From contig NZ_BONE01000020.1 in assembly GCF_016862555.1 (NCBI RefSeq), forward strand, positions 55,651 through 119,650: 64,000 bases of DNA, in the 5' to 3' direction. The DNA is from Asanoa siamensis (GTDB lineage Bacteria; Actinomycetota; Actinomycetes; Mycobacteriales; Micromonosporaceae). The notes under the pieces are model-generated. The model did no database searches and was not told where the DNA came from. It saw only the letters and a list, made by a program, of their open reading frames with translations. A program made the position numbers and the translations under genes. This document shows, piece by piece, positions 34,908-43,426 of this stretch; position 1 is the first letter of the stretch; each line of letters starts with the position of its first letter.

Positions 34908-35246
34908 TCAGCGGTCCGCGCGCCGGTCCGCCAGCTCGTCGGCGACCAGCAGGTCCGCGCGATACACCCCCGACCGGTACGCCGCGCGCCCCACCATATG
35001 AGCGGCGACGGGCGCCGTGGTGAGCTGGAAGATGCCGATCAGCACCAGCGTCGTGATGTCGACCGTGCTGCGGAACCGCAGCGCGCACCCCAGCAGCACC
35101 AACAGCATGCCCAGCACCTGCGGCTTCGTCGCCGCGTGCATGCGGGACAGGACGTCCGGGAAGCGGGTCAGGGCGATCCCCGCCGCCAGGCTGAAGGTCG
35201 CCCCCGCGATCAGGAAGACCGAGGCGGCCGCGTCGATCGCGCTCAT
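34908..35246 (-). CDS. mnhG: Mrp antiporter subunit G
   Basis: A 112-residue membrane protein with three helices (SVFLIAGATFSLAAGIALTRFPDVLSRMHAATKPQVLG, with RFPDVLSRMHAATK the typical MnhG/PhaG motif). It is the last gene of the mnh operon, starting 4 bases inside mnhF. It is a structural subunit of the multicomponent Na+(K+)/H+ antiporter in the cytoplasmic membrane. Confidence 0.92.
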   Translation of the reverse strand: MSAIDAAASVFLIAGATFSLAAGIALTRFPDVLSRMHAATKPQVLGMLLVLLGCALRFRSTVDITTLVLIGIFQLTTAPVAAHMVGRAAYRSGVYRADLLVADELADRRADR

Positions 35247-35521
35247 GAGCCGTCGTCCCGGCGGGAGCGGGAGCGGACCGCGAACCGGGCCACGCTGACC
35301 GAGCTCACGAAGCCCAGCACCGAGAGCACGACCAGCACCGGCAGCGCCGTGTTGTCGCGGCTGTAGGCCGCCTCCGTCGCGACCGCGGCGACGATCACCG
35401 CGAGCAGCACGTCCGTCGCGACGACGCGGTCGAGGATGGACGGTCCACGGACGGCGCGTACGACGGCCAGCAGCGCGGCGGTCGCGAGGATGACGGTCAC
35501 GGTGATGCTGACTGCGGTCAT
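35243..35521 (-). CDS. mnhF: Mrp antiporter subunit F
   Basis: A 92-residue three-helix protein with VRAVRGPSILDRVVATDVL, the conserved MnhF motif (RxxxGPxxxDRVxAxD), which includes an essential Asp. It overlaps mnhE and mnhG by 4 bases on both sides. It is a small subunit that links the ion-translocating and the accessory parts of the complex. Confidence 0.92.
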   Translation of the reverse strand: MTAVSITVTVILATAALLAVVRAVRGPSILDRVVATDVLLAVIVAAVATEAAYSRDNTALPVLVVLSVLGFVSSVSVARFAVRSRSRRDDGS

Positions 35522-36084
35522 GGTCCTGACCTCTCGGTACGGATGCGGGCGACCTCGGCCGGTGAGCCGACCGCGGCGACGATCCGGGCCTCCAGCGCGA
35601 GCACGTCAAGCCGGAACCGCTCGGCCTCCGCCCGGTCGTGGATGTCCAGGACGTGGATGTAGAGCACGCCGGCCGCGCGGTCGACCTCGACGATCAGGCT
35701 GCCGGGCACGAGCGACAGCGCCTCGGCGGTGAGCGTCAGGTTGAGGTCCGTGTCGACCCGCAGCCGGACCGCGAGGATCGCGCTGTGCGGCGTGTGTCCG
35801 ACCCGGACGGCCAGCCAGGTGACCTGCACGCTGGCCACGACGAGGTCGCGGACGAAGATGGCGACGAACCGCGCCAGCGCCACCGGGCGGAGCCGGCCGC
35901 CGAAGACGACCGGGGGCAGCGGCAGCGCGACCAGGATGAAGGCCGCCACGGCCAGGCCGCCGAGCAGGTTCGCCCAGGAGAACGTGCCCCACAGCAGGAT
36001 CCAGACCAGGGCCATGCCGAGCAGGGCGACGACATGGTTGGTACGGCGGGTCCGGGCGTCCGCCTCGGGGCGCGGGTCGTTCAT
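35518..36084 (-). CDS. mnhE: Mrp antiporter subunit E
   Basis: A 188-residue protein with about three N-terminal helices and a soluble C-terminal region. The motif PHSAILAVRLRVDTDLNLTLTAEALSLVPGSLIVEVD is characteristic of MnhE/PhaE, as is the ending HVLDIHDRAEAERFR. It starts 4 bases inside mnhD. The family is needed for assembly and ion exchange of the Mrp complex. Confidence 0.92.
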   Translation of the reverse strand: MNDPRPEADARTRRTNHVVALLGMALVWILLWGTFSWANLLGGLAVAAFILVALPLPPVVFGGRLRPVALARFVAIFVRDLVVASVQVTWLAVRVGHTPHSAILAVRLRVDTDLNLTLTAEALSLVPGSLIVEVDRAAGVLYIHVLDIHDRAEAERFRLDVLALEARIVAAVGSPAEVARIRTERSGP

Positions 36085-37589
36085 CGCGCACCCGCGTCGC
36101 GTACCGCGTCGACGTAGGGTGCCCGGTCCAGCAGGTCGTCGGCCGCGTTGACGGTCACGTCGAACAGCGGGCCCGCGAGCACCGTCAGCGCGAGGCCGGC
36201 GACCACCAGCGCCACGGTCGAGCCGACCATCAGCCACGGCAGCCGGGGCTCCCCGGCCGGTTCCGGCGCGATCGTCGGCGGGCGCCAGAACGCCATGTTC
36301 CACACCCGGGCCAGCGCGTACAGGGTCAGCAGGCTGGTGGCCAGCCCGCCGGCGACCAGGGCCAGCGGCAGCGCCCCGCCGTCGGCGACGCCCGCCTGGA
36401 TCAGGCCCAGCTTGCCGAGGAAACCCGAGAACGGCGGGATGCCGGCGAGGTTCATGGCGGGCACGAAGAACAGGATCGCCAGCAGCGGCGACAGCCGGGC
36501 CAGACCGCCCAGCCGGTCCAGGGACGTGCTGCCGGCGAACCGTTCGACCAGCCCCACGACCAGGAACAGGGTCGTCAGGATGGCGATGTGGTGGACCGCG
36601 TAGAAGATGGCCGCGGAGAGCCCGCGGTCGGTGGCCAGCCCGATCCCGAAGAGCAGATAGCCGATGTGGCTCACCAGGTTGAACGACAGCATCCGCTTGA
36701 CGTCGGACTGCGCGATCGCGCCCAGGATGCCCACCAGCATCGTCAGCAGGGCGAGCACGAGCAGCAGGTCCGGGGTCGGCCCGCCGGGGAAGAGCAGCGT
36801 CTCGACGCGGATGATCGCGTAGATGCCGACCTTGGTCAGCAGGCCGGCGAAGACCGCGGTGACCGGCGCGAGCGCGGTCGGATAGCTGTCCGGCAACCAC
36901 GCCGACAGCGGGAACACCGCCGCCTTGATGCCGAACGCGAGCAGCAGCATGCAGTTGAGCATCAGCCGCAGACCGTCCGGCAGCGCGTCGAGGCGCCCGG
37001 CGAGTTGGGCCATGTTGAGCGTGCCGGCCGCGGCGTAGACCAGCCCGACGCCGGTCAGGAAGAGCAAGGACGAGAGCAGGCTGACCACGACGTACGTGGT
37101 GCCGGCGCGGACCCGATCCTCGGTCGCACCCACGGTGATCAGCACGTAGCTCGCGACCAGCAGGATCTCGAACCCGACGTAGAGGTTGAACAGGTCGCCG
37201 GAGAGGAACGCGGTGGTGACGCCGGCGGTCAGCACCAGGTAGCTCGGGTGGTAGATCGAGATCGGCGTGTCCTCGCTGCCGTCGGCCAGGCCCTGGCCGA
37301 TCGAGTAGACGAGCACGCACAGGGTGACGGCCGCCGAGACGACCAGCATCAGGGCCGCGAACTGGTCGGCGACCAGCACGATGCCGAGCGGGATCGGCCA
37401 GCCGCCGACCGAGACCACCAGCGGCCCGCGCTCCGAGACGACGGCCAGGAGCGCGATGGCCACGCCGAGCACGGCGGACAGGGCGGTGAGGCTGACCACG
37501 CGCTGCGCCTGCGGGAAACGCGTCAGCATCAGCGTGATCGCCGCCCCGAGCAGCGGGATCACCACGGGCAGCGGCACGAGGTCGCTCAT
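36081..37589 (-). CDS. mnhD: Mrp antiporter subunit D
   Basis: A 502-residue complex-I-ND-like proton-translocating membrane protein. It has about 14 helices, the discontinuous-helix region LTGVGLVYAAAGTLNM, GIKAAVFPLSAWLPDSYPTALAPVTAVFAGLLTKVGIYA with the conserved Lys residues, and AIAQSDVKRMLSFNLVSHIGYLLFG. It works with MnhA as antiporter module. Overlaps with mnhC and mnhE are 4 bases. Confidence 0.93.
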   Translation of the reverse strand: MSDLVPLPVVIPLLGAAITLMLTRFPQAQRVVSLTALSAVLGVAIALLAVVSERGPLVVSVGGWPIPLGIVLVADQFAALMLVVSAAVTLCVLVYSIGQGLADGSEDTPISIYHPSYLVLTAGVTTAFLSGDLFNLYVGFEILLVASYVLITVGATEDRVRAGTTYVVVSLLSSLLFLTGVGLVYAAAGTLNMAQLAGRLDALPDGLRLMLNCMLLLAFGIKAAVFPLSAWLPDSYPTALAPVTAVFAGLLTKVGIYAIIRVETLLFPGGPTPDLLLVLALLTMLVGILGAIAQSDVKRMLSFNLVSHIGYLLFGIGLATDRGLSAAIFYAVHHIAILTTLFLVVGLVERFAGSTSLDRLGGLARLSPLLAILFFVPAMNLAGIPPFSGFLGKLGLIQAGVADGGALPLALVAGGLATSLLTLYALARVWNMAFWRPPTIAPEPAGEPRLPWLMVGSTVALVVAGLALTVLAGPLFDVTVNAADDLLDRAPYVDAVRDAGAR

Positions 37590-38011
37590 GGCCCGGTCGT
37601 CCCCTCGTCGTCGGAGTCCTCGTCGGACTCCTCGTCTCCGCCCGGGCCGGCGTCCTGCTCGGCGAGCGTGACGATCCGGCGGTCCTCGACGTCGTCCTGC
37701 ACCTCGTCGTTGCCGACCAGGCGCCAACTCCGGTACGCGAGCGCGAGCAGGAACGCGGTGATCCCCAGCGTGATCACGATGGCGGTCAGGATCATCGCCT
37801 GCGGCAGCGGGTCGCTCATCTCGCCGTCCGGTGTGGTGCCCACGATCGGCGCGCCGCCGAACCGGCCACCCGCCAGGATCGACACGTTGACGCCGTTGGC
37901 GAGCAGCACGATGCCCATCAGCACCCGGGTCAGGCTGCGCTCGAGCAGCAGCGTCACCCCCGCGGCGACCAGCACGCCGACGACCACCACGTAGGTCAGG
38001 TTCGGGCTCAC
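37586..38011 (-). CDS. mnhC: Mrp antiporter subunit C with acidic tail
   Basis: A 141-residue NuoK-like subunit starting at GTG 38011. Three helices carry SLTRVLMGIVLLANGVNVSIL and DPLPQAMILTAIVITLGITAFLLALAYR, the typical MnhC pattern with the buried Glu replaced in the family by polar residues. After the last helix there is a strongly acidic cytoplasmic tail (about residues 103-141, mostly Glu/Asp), longer than in the basic family layout. It starts 4 bases inside mnhA. Confidence 0.92.
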   Translation of the reverse strand: MSPNLTYVVVVGVLVAAGVTLLLERSLTRVLMGIVLLANGVNVSILAGGRFGGAPIVGTTPDGEMSDPLPQAMILTAIVITLGITAFLLALAYRSWRLVGNDEVQDDVEDRRIVTLAEQDAGPGGDEESDEDSDDEGTTGP

Positions 38012-40785
38012 GGCGCCGGCACCCCCTGCCGGTCGATCTCCGCGCCGAGGCTGCGCAGGATGTCCAGGATCAGGCCCACGACCACCAGGTAGACCCCGAT
38101 GTCGAAGAAGATCGAGGTGACCAGGTGTACCTCGCCGAGCACCGGCAGGTGGACGTCCACGACCGCGCTCTGCAGCACCTGGGCCCCCGCGAACATCGCC
38201 AGCACGCCGGTGCCGACGGAGACGAACAGGCCGGCGCCGAGCACCCAGCCCGCGTCGACGGGCGCGGCCGCGGTCAACTCGTCGGGTCCGCCGGCGAGGT
38301 ACCGGATCGCCAGCGCGAGCCCCGCCACCAGGCCGCCGGCGAAGCCACCACCGGGCGCGTTGTGGCCGGAGAAGAGCAGGAAGATCGAGAACAGCACGAT
38401 CGTGTGGAACACGAGGCGGGTGACCACCTCGAGGATGACCGACTGGCCGCCCGCGCCGGCGCTCAACCAGCCCGGCGTGACCGGCTGGTCCGCGGGCACC
38501 GGCACCCCGCGCCGGCGGGCCAGCGCCGCGCTGCGGCGGAAGATCAGGCTGGCGACGCCGGTGGCCGCGACGACCAGCACCGAGATCTCGCCCATCGTGT
38601 CCCAGGCGCGGATGTCGACCAGGATCACGTTCACGATGTTCTTGCCGCCGCCGAACGAGACCGCCTCGCCCGGGAAGGCGTCCGAGAGCGGCACCGCTTC
38701 CCGCCCGCCGACGGCGACGTAGGTCATGGCGGCCGCGACCACGCCGACCGCGACGCCGAGCGCGATCCGGCCGACCCGGCTCGTGCGGATCGGCCGTTCC
38801 GAGAACTTCTCGGGCAGGCGCCGCAGCACCAGCACCATCATCGCGATGGTCGCGGTCTCTACGAGGAACTGCGTCAGCGCGAGGTCCGGCGCCCCGTGCA
38901 GGACGAACAGCACGGCCACGCCGTACCCGCTGACCCCGACGAGGATCATCGCGGTGAGCCGGCGCAGCGCCCGGACCGCGGTGACGGCCGCGACGACGAT
39001 GCCGGCCCCGACCACGGGTTGCAGCGAGGTGTCCCAGGCTCGGGCGTTCTCGGGCCACGGCACCGCGCCGATCAGGATGCCGCCCAGGCCGGCGACGAGA
39101 ACGAGCAGGATCACGCCGAGGTACGACGGGAGCGAGCCGCGCTGGGTCGCACCGGTCAGTTCGACGGCCAGCCGGTCGACGCCGCTCATCACCCGCCGGT
39201 AGGCGGCGGCACCGTCGAACGGCAGCCGCGCCCCGCTCGGTGCGCCGACCCGGTAGAGCGCGTACCCCGCCAGCAGCACCAGGACCGAGAGGCCGAGCGG
39301 CCCGGAGAAGCCGTGCCAGACCGCGAGGTGGTACGCGGAGCCGACGGCGGGGAACGTGTCGCTGTAGGGCGTGAGCACGGTGTCGAGCGGCGCCGCCGCC
39401 GCGCCCACCCCCAGCCCGGCGACCGCGAGGATGGCGGGCCCGACCAGCCAGTCCGTGGCCGGCTCGCGCAGGGCGACCTCGGGCACGCCGGGCTTGTCGG
39501 CGAAGGCACCCGAAAGGAACCGCAGGGTGTAGGCGACGGTCAGCGTCGACCCGATCGCGATGACCGTCAGCACGACGAGGTCGGCGGTGCCGGTGCCGTG
39601 CAGGAACGCCGCGAACGCCGCCTCCTTGCCGACGAACCCGGCGAACGGCGGCAGCCCCGCCATCGACGCCGCGGCCAGCCCGGCCACCACCGCGAGGACC
39701 GGCGTCCGCCGCGCCAGGCCGGTCAGTTCGCGCAGGTCGCGCGTACCCGTGCTGACGTCGATGATCCCGACGACCAGGAAGAGGGTCGACTTGAACAGCG
39801 CGTGCGCCAGCAGCAGCGCGGCGCCGGCCAGCGCGCTGTTCGCGGTGCCGCCGCCGAACACGGCGACCAGGAAACCCAACTGGCTGACCGTGCCGTACGC
39901 GAGGAGCAGTTTGAGATCGTGCTGGCGCAGCGCCGCCCACCCGCCGAGCAGCATCGTGATCAGGCCCGTCGTCAGCAGCAGCGGCCGCCAGGGCTGGTCA
40001 CCGCCGACCGTCGCCCCGAGCAGCGCGACGAGGAAGACGCCCGCCTTGACCATCGCGGCGGCGTGCAGGTACGCGCTGACGGGCGTGGGCGCGGCCATCG
40101 CGGCGGGCAGCCAGAAGCTGAACGGGAAGATCGCCGACTTGCTGAGCGCGCCGAGCAGGACGAGCGTGAGCGCGGCGGCGAGATGCGGGCCGGACGGCGG
40201 CTGCTCGGCGATCTGCGACCAGCGGTAGGTGCCGGCGGACTCGCCGAGGAGCACGAAGCCGCCGAGCATGGCCAGCCCGCCCAGCGTGGTGACGAGCAGG
40301 GCCTGCATGGCGGAGCGACGGCTCGACCGGCGGGTCGGGTCCTGCGCGATCAGCAGGTAGGAGAAGACGGTGGTCAGCTCCCAGAACACGTACAACAGGA
40401 GCAGGTTGTCGGAGACGACCAGGCCGAACATGGCGCCGGCGAACGCGACGAACACGCCGGCGTAGCGGCCGAGACCGTCCTGCCCGGCCGGGAAGTAGCG
40501 GACGCTGTAGACGAGCACGAGCCCGCCGACGCCGCCGACCAGCAGCACCATCAGCCAGGAGATGGTGACGAGCCGCAGGTCGATCTGCAGCCCGAGCCGG
40601 TCGACCCAGCGGTAGGTCTCGGTGACGGCGCCGCCCTGGTCGACCCGCCCGGTTTGCGCGAGTCCCCAACCGAGGGCGGCGAACGGCGCGAGCGAACACA
40701 GGTAGAGGGCCTGCCGCCCGAGCCACCGCACCAGCACGGGGGCGGCGACGGCCGTCAAGCCGTGAACCACCACCAGCACCAGCAC
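38008..40785 (-). CDS. mnhA: Mrp antiporter subunit A fused to MnhB
   Basis: A 925-residue membrane protein. The first about 500 residues are the NuoL-like part (SAIFPFSFWLPAAMAAPTPVSAYLHAAAMVKAGVFL; LKLLLAYGTVSQLGFLVAVFG). The C-terminal MrpA region contains MILVGVSGYGVAVLFVLHGAPDLALTQFLVETATI. The last about 130 residues are an MnhB domain (VVTRLVFHTIVLFSIFLLFSGHNAPGGGFAGGLVAG), so MnhA and MnhB are one chain, as in other actinobacteria. It is the first gene of the six-gene operon; the start GTG 40785 has TACCCT 7 bases upstream. Confidence 0.93.
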   Translation of the reverse strand: MLVLVVVHGLTAVAAPVLVRWLGRQALYLCSLAPFAALGWGLAQTGRVDQGGAVTETYRWVDRLGLQIDLRLVTISWLMVLLVGGVGGLVLVYSVRYFPAGQDGLGRYAGVFVAFAGAMFGLVVSDNLLLLYVFWELTTVFSYLLIAQDPTRRSSRRSAMQALLVTTLGGLAMLGGFVLLGESAGTYRWSQIAEQPPSGPHLAAALTLVLLGALSKSAIFPFSFWLPAAMAAPTPVSAYLHAAAMVKAGVFLVALLGATVGGDQPWRPLLLTTGLITMLLGGWAALRQHDLKLLLAYGTVSQLGFLVAVFGGGTANSALAGAALLLAHALFKSTLFLVVGIIDVSTGTRDLRELTGLARRTPVLAVVAGLAAASMAGLPPFAGFVGKEAAFAAFLHGTGTADLVVLTVIAIGSTLTVAYTLRFLSGAFADKPGVPEVALREPATDWLVGPAILAVAGLGVGAAAAPLDTVLTPYSDTFPAVGSAYHLAVWHGFSGPLGLSVLVLLAGYALYRVGAPSGARLPFDGAAAYRRVMSGVDRLAVELTGATQRGSLPSYLGVILLVLVAGLGGILIGAVPWPENARAWDTSLQPVVGAGIVVAAVTAVRALRRLTAMILVGVSGYGVAVLFVLHGAPDLALTQFLVETATIAMMVLVLRRLPEKFSERPIRTSRVGRIALGVAVGVVAAAMTYVAVGGREAVPLSDAFPGEAVSFGGGKNIVNVILVDIRAWDTMGEISVLVVAATGVASLIFRRSAALARRRGVPVPADQPVTPGWLSAGAGGQSVILEVVTRLVFHTIVLFSIFLLFSGHNAPGGGFAGGLVAGLALAIRYLAGGPDELTAAAPVDAGWVLGAGLFVSVGTGVLAMFAGAQVLQSAVVDVHLPVLGEVHLVTSIFFDIGVYLVVVGLILDILRSLGAEIDRQGVPAP

Positions 40786-40792
40786 ACGCCCA

Positions 40793-40798
40793 AGGGTA
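40793..40798 (-). promoter_or_regulatory. -10 box TACCCT of the leaderless mnh operon
   Basis: On the minus strand TACCCT ends 7 bases before GTG 40785 and no Shine-Dalgarno sequence is visible, so the mnh operon is probably transcribed without a leader. Confidence 0.6.
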
Positions 40799-40834
40799 GG
40801 CGCATTCCGGTCATTTAGGACTTAGGCGGGCGCC

Positions 40835-41019
40835 TCATGGCCACCGCCATGCCGCCGCCAACGCGGTCGGGTCGTCGTCCGGGCGGATCACCGGCACGCC
40901 GTCCGCGAGGTCGTCGCCGCCCACGGCTCGGGAGGCGGCAGCGCGGGCCCGTCGTCGAGCAGCGGCCGCACGCGGTCGTGCTGTGGACGGCGTGCGTGGA
41001 TCATGAACTCCCAGCTCAC
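40835..41019 (-). pseudogene. Small unrecognised gene with probable frameshift
   Basis: I do not recognise a family. GTG 41019, with TACGCT 6 bases upstream on the minus strand, opens SWEFMIHARRPQHD and DDGPALPPPEPW. Near 40925 the coding character (G/C third positions, acidic residues) moves to the next frame: VGGDDLADGVPVIRPDDDPTALAAAWRWP, ending at 40835. Together they would make a soluble protein of about 60 residues. If the frame is correct as written, the product ends at 40888 after 43 residues. The evidence is only codon pattern and the promoter. Confidence 0.35.
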
Positions 41020-41025
41020 GCCGGC

Positions 41026-41031
41026 AGCGTA
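41026..41031 (-). promoter_or_regulatory. -10 box TACGCT of a small leaderless gene
   Basis: TACGCT (minus strand) ends 6 bases before GTG 41019. Confidence 0.4.
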
Positions 41032-41090
41032 CCGGCGCTGACGCGGCCCGGGGTGGCGACCGAGGTTCCCCGGCCCGCGTCACGGCAACG

Positions 41091-41840
41091 TCAGCGGGAC
41101 TGGGCCGCGCGCCACTGCGCGAGGCTGATCGCGCCCGGGCGGTAGTCGCCGATCGGGACGATCGTCTCGTCGTTCATCGTCTGGCCGAAGTACGTGGCCG
41201 CCGGGTCGGCGACCACCGCGCGGGTGTCGCCCTTGGCCGCCAGCGTCTCCCGGATCACCTCGTCGAACCGCAGCCTGTCCGGGCCTGCCGTCTCCACCGC
41301 GCCGTTGACCGGTGCCGCGGCCGCCGCGTCCGCGACTGCCCGCGCGACGTCGGCCGACGCGATCGGCTGGAAGGCGACCGGTGCGATGTGCACCTCGTCG
41401 CCGACGGCCGCCGAGTCCGCGATGGCGCCGAGGAACTCAAAGAACTGCGTCGCCCGGACCACCGTGTACGGGACGCCCGACTCGGCGATCAGCTTCTCCT
41501 GCGCGACCTTCGCCGGCAGGTAGGTGCTCTGCGGGCTGCGGTCCGAACCGACCACCGACAGCGCGACGTGGTGTCCCACGCCGGCCGCCTTCTCCGCGGC
41601 GAGGATGTTGCCCGTCGACTTCTGGAAGAACTCCATGACGTCGTCGGGCGCGAAGGAGGGCGAGTTCGTCACGTCGACGACGACGTCGGCGCCGGCCAGT
41701 GCGGCCGCCAGCCCCTCGCCGGTCACGGTGTTGACGCCCGTCGACGGCGACTGCGGGACCGCCTCGTGCCCCGCCTGCCCCAGCAGGCTCACCACCTGCG
41801 AGCCGATCAGCCCGGTACCGCCGAATACCACGATCTTCAT
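41091..41840 (-). CDS. NmrA-like NAD(P)-binding protein (atypical SDR)
   Basis: A 249-residue Rossmann protein: MKIVVFGGTGLIGSQVV (cofactor loop GGTGLIG at 8-14), GADVVVDVTNSPSF, HHVALSVVGSDR and VPYTVVRATQFFEFLGAI are the features of NmrA/complex-I-NDUFA9-type atypical SDRs. It lacks the Tyr-x3-Lys catalytic pair and may be a redox sensor or a quinone-reductase-like enzyme. AGGAGG precedes the ATG. It is 101 bases downstream of the MFS gene on the same strand. Confidence 0.85.
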   Translation of the reverse strand: MKIVVFGGTGLIGSQVVSLLGQAGHEAVPQSPSTGVNTVTGEGLAAALAGADVVVDVTNSPSFAPDDVMEFFQKSTGNILAAEKAAGVGHHVALSVVGSDRSPQSTYLPAKVAQEKLIAESGVPYTVVRATQFFEFLGAIADSAAVGDEVHIAPVAFQPIASADVARAVADAAAAAPVNGAVETAGPDRLRFDEVIRETLAAKGDTRAVVADPAATYFGQTMNDETIVPIGDYRPGAISLAQWRAAQSR

Positions 41841-41941
41841 CAGTCAACCTCCTGCTTGGGCGGCGGCCTGCTGCCGCCTTACCCGCTTCGACCGGGTAGA
41901 CCCCGGCGTTGTGACCGGCAGCGGCCGATGTGACGGCCGTC

Positions 41942-43348
41942 TCACGGCCGCCTGCCCGCACGGTGGCCGGCCACCACGTCGGCGGTCGCGGCGACCAGCG
42001 CGAGCGCCATGAAGCCGATGGTCACGTACAGGCCGGTCCGGAACGCCTCGCCGTAGTCGCCGCCGGTGGCGGCCAGGCGGTTGAAGAACACCGCGCCGAT
42101 CGCCGCGATGCCGAGGGCGGACCCGATCCGCTGCCCGGTCTGCAGCACCCCGCCGGCGCTGCCCGCCTCGGCGACCGGCACCTCGCTCAGCGTCAGGTTC
42201 TGGTTGGGGCTGATCACCAGGCCGCTGCCGATGCCGGCGCAGAGCAGCGGCAGCGCGGTGGCGAAGCCGGCGCCGCGCCCGCTCACGAACTCCAGCGCCA
42301 GGATGACGAGGAGCAGCCCGCCGATGACCATGCCCAGGCCGGTGACGACCAGGACCCGCCCGTACCGGTTGACGATCCGGCCGCCGAGCAGCGCACCCGA
42401 GGCTGAGCCGACCGCGAACGGTGTCACGGCCAGGCCGGCCTCCAGCGGTGAGTAGCGCAGCCCATTCTGCAGAAAGAGCGTGAAGATGAAGAAGGTGGTG
42501 GTGAACCCGGCGAAATACGCGAAGGCCAGGAGCGACCCCAGCGCGTACGACCGGTGGCGGAACAGACCGATGTCGACGAGCGGCGCCGCGCCCCGCCGCC
42601 GCACCTCCCAGGCGACGAACAGACCGAGCATCGCGAGCCCGGCGGCGATCAGGATCCAGGTGATCGGCCCGTGCCACTGCCGCTCCTGCACGAGCGGCAG
42701 CAGCACCAACGCGACACCGGCGCCCAGCAGCACGACACCGAGCGGGTCGATCCCCTGGCGCGGCCGTTGCTCGCCGGACGGGCCCGGGATCCACCGCGAC
42801 CCGAGCACGATCGCCACGATGCCGATCGGCACGTTGATGAAGAAGATCCACCGCCAGCCCGTCTCGGCACCGGCGATCGCGATGATCGCGCCGCCGAGCA
42901 GCGGACCGATGGCCGTCGACACGCCGATGGTCGCGCCGAGGGCGCCGAACGGACGGCCCCGCTCCTTCGGCGTGAACAACTGCTGCACGAGGCCGCTGAC
43001 CTGCGGGTTGACGACGCCGGCCGAGGCGCCTTGGACGAGTCGGGCGCAGATCAGCCAGAGCTCGTTCTCGGCGAGGCCGGCGGCCGTGCTGGCCAGCGTG
43101 AAGCCGCCGAGCCCGAGCACGAACAGCCGCCGCCGCCCGTGCGCGTCACCGAACCGCCCGGCCGGTACGAGCACGAGCCCGAAGGCGAGCGCGTAGCCGG
43201 ACAGCACCCACTGCAGCCCGCCGGACGACAGCCCGAGATCGTCCTGGATGGAGGGCAACGCGACGTTGACGATGCTGATGTCGAGCAGGGTCATGAACGC
43301 CGCGATCAGCGCGACCGTCATCGCCCGCCAGCGCGCCTCCACCCACAC
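41942..43348 (-). CDS. DHA2-family (EmrB/QacA-type) MFS efflux transporter
   Basis: A 468-residue 14-helix transporter. Typical DHA2 elements are AFMTLLDISIVNVALPSIQDDLGLSSGGLQWVLSGYALAFGLVLVPAGRFGDAHGRRRLFVLGL (motifs D1 and A) and WRWIFFINVPIGIVA. It exports hydrophobic drugs or cations in exchange for protons. The gene is divergent from the 147-residue protein at 43424, and a CATTACCGGT-type site lies in front of each. The start is GTG 43348. Confidence 0.92.
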   Translation of the reverse strand: MWVEARWRAMTVALIAAFMTLLDISIVNVALPSIQDDLGLSSGGLQWVLSGYALAFGLVLVPAGRFGDAHGRRRLFVLGLGGFTLASTAAGLAENELWLICARLVQGASAGVVNPQVSGLVQQLFTPKERGRPFGALGATIGVSTAIGPLLGGAIIAIAGAETGWRWIFFINVPIGIVAIVLGSRWIPGPSGEQRPRQGIDPLGVVLLGAGVALVLLPLVQERQWHGPITWILIAAGLAMLGLFVAWEVRRRGAAPLVDIGLFRHRSYALGSLLAFAYFAGFTTTFFIFTLFLQNGLRYSPLEAGLAVTPFAVGSASGALLGGRIVNRYGRVLVVTGLGMVIGGLLLVILALEFVSGRGAGFATALPLLCAGIGSGLVISPNQNLTLSEVPVAEAGSAGGVLQTGQRIGSALGIAAIGAVFFNRLAATGGDYGEAFRTGLYVTIGFMALALVAATADVVAGHRAGRRP

Positions 43349-43362
43349 CCCCCTTTATCCGA

Positions 43363-43373
43363 CATTACCGGTA
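43363..43373. promoter_or_regulatory. CATTACCGGTA site, first copy
   Basis: The element CATTACCGGT occurs twice in opposite orientation in the 75-bp divergent region (here and at 43417-43426). This copy lies 15 bases from the MFS start codon. Confidence 0.45.
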
Positions 43374-43409
43374 GTCGGCCGACACGCCCGGCCGCGCGCC
43401 GACAGCGCG

Positions 43410-43426
43410 TATGGTCACCGGTAATG
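43410..43426 (+). promoter_or_regulatory. -10 box TATGGT and second CATTACCGGT site at a leaderless start
   Basis: TATGGT (43410-43415) ends 8 bases before ATG 43424. The inverted copy ACCGGTAATG (43417-43426) covers the transcription start and the start codon, an ideal place for repression. Confidence 0.45.

Noticed and set aside
38125..40818. An 897-residue open frame on the plus strand
   Set aside because: Antisense of mnhA; rich in Arg, Asp, Gln and Gly with no domain.
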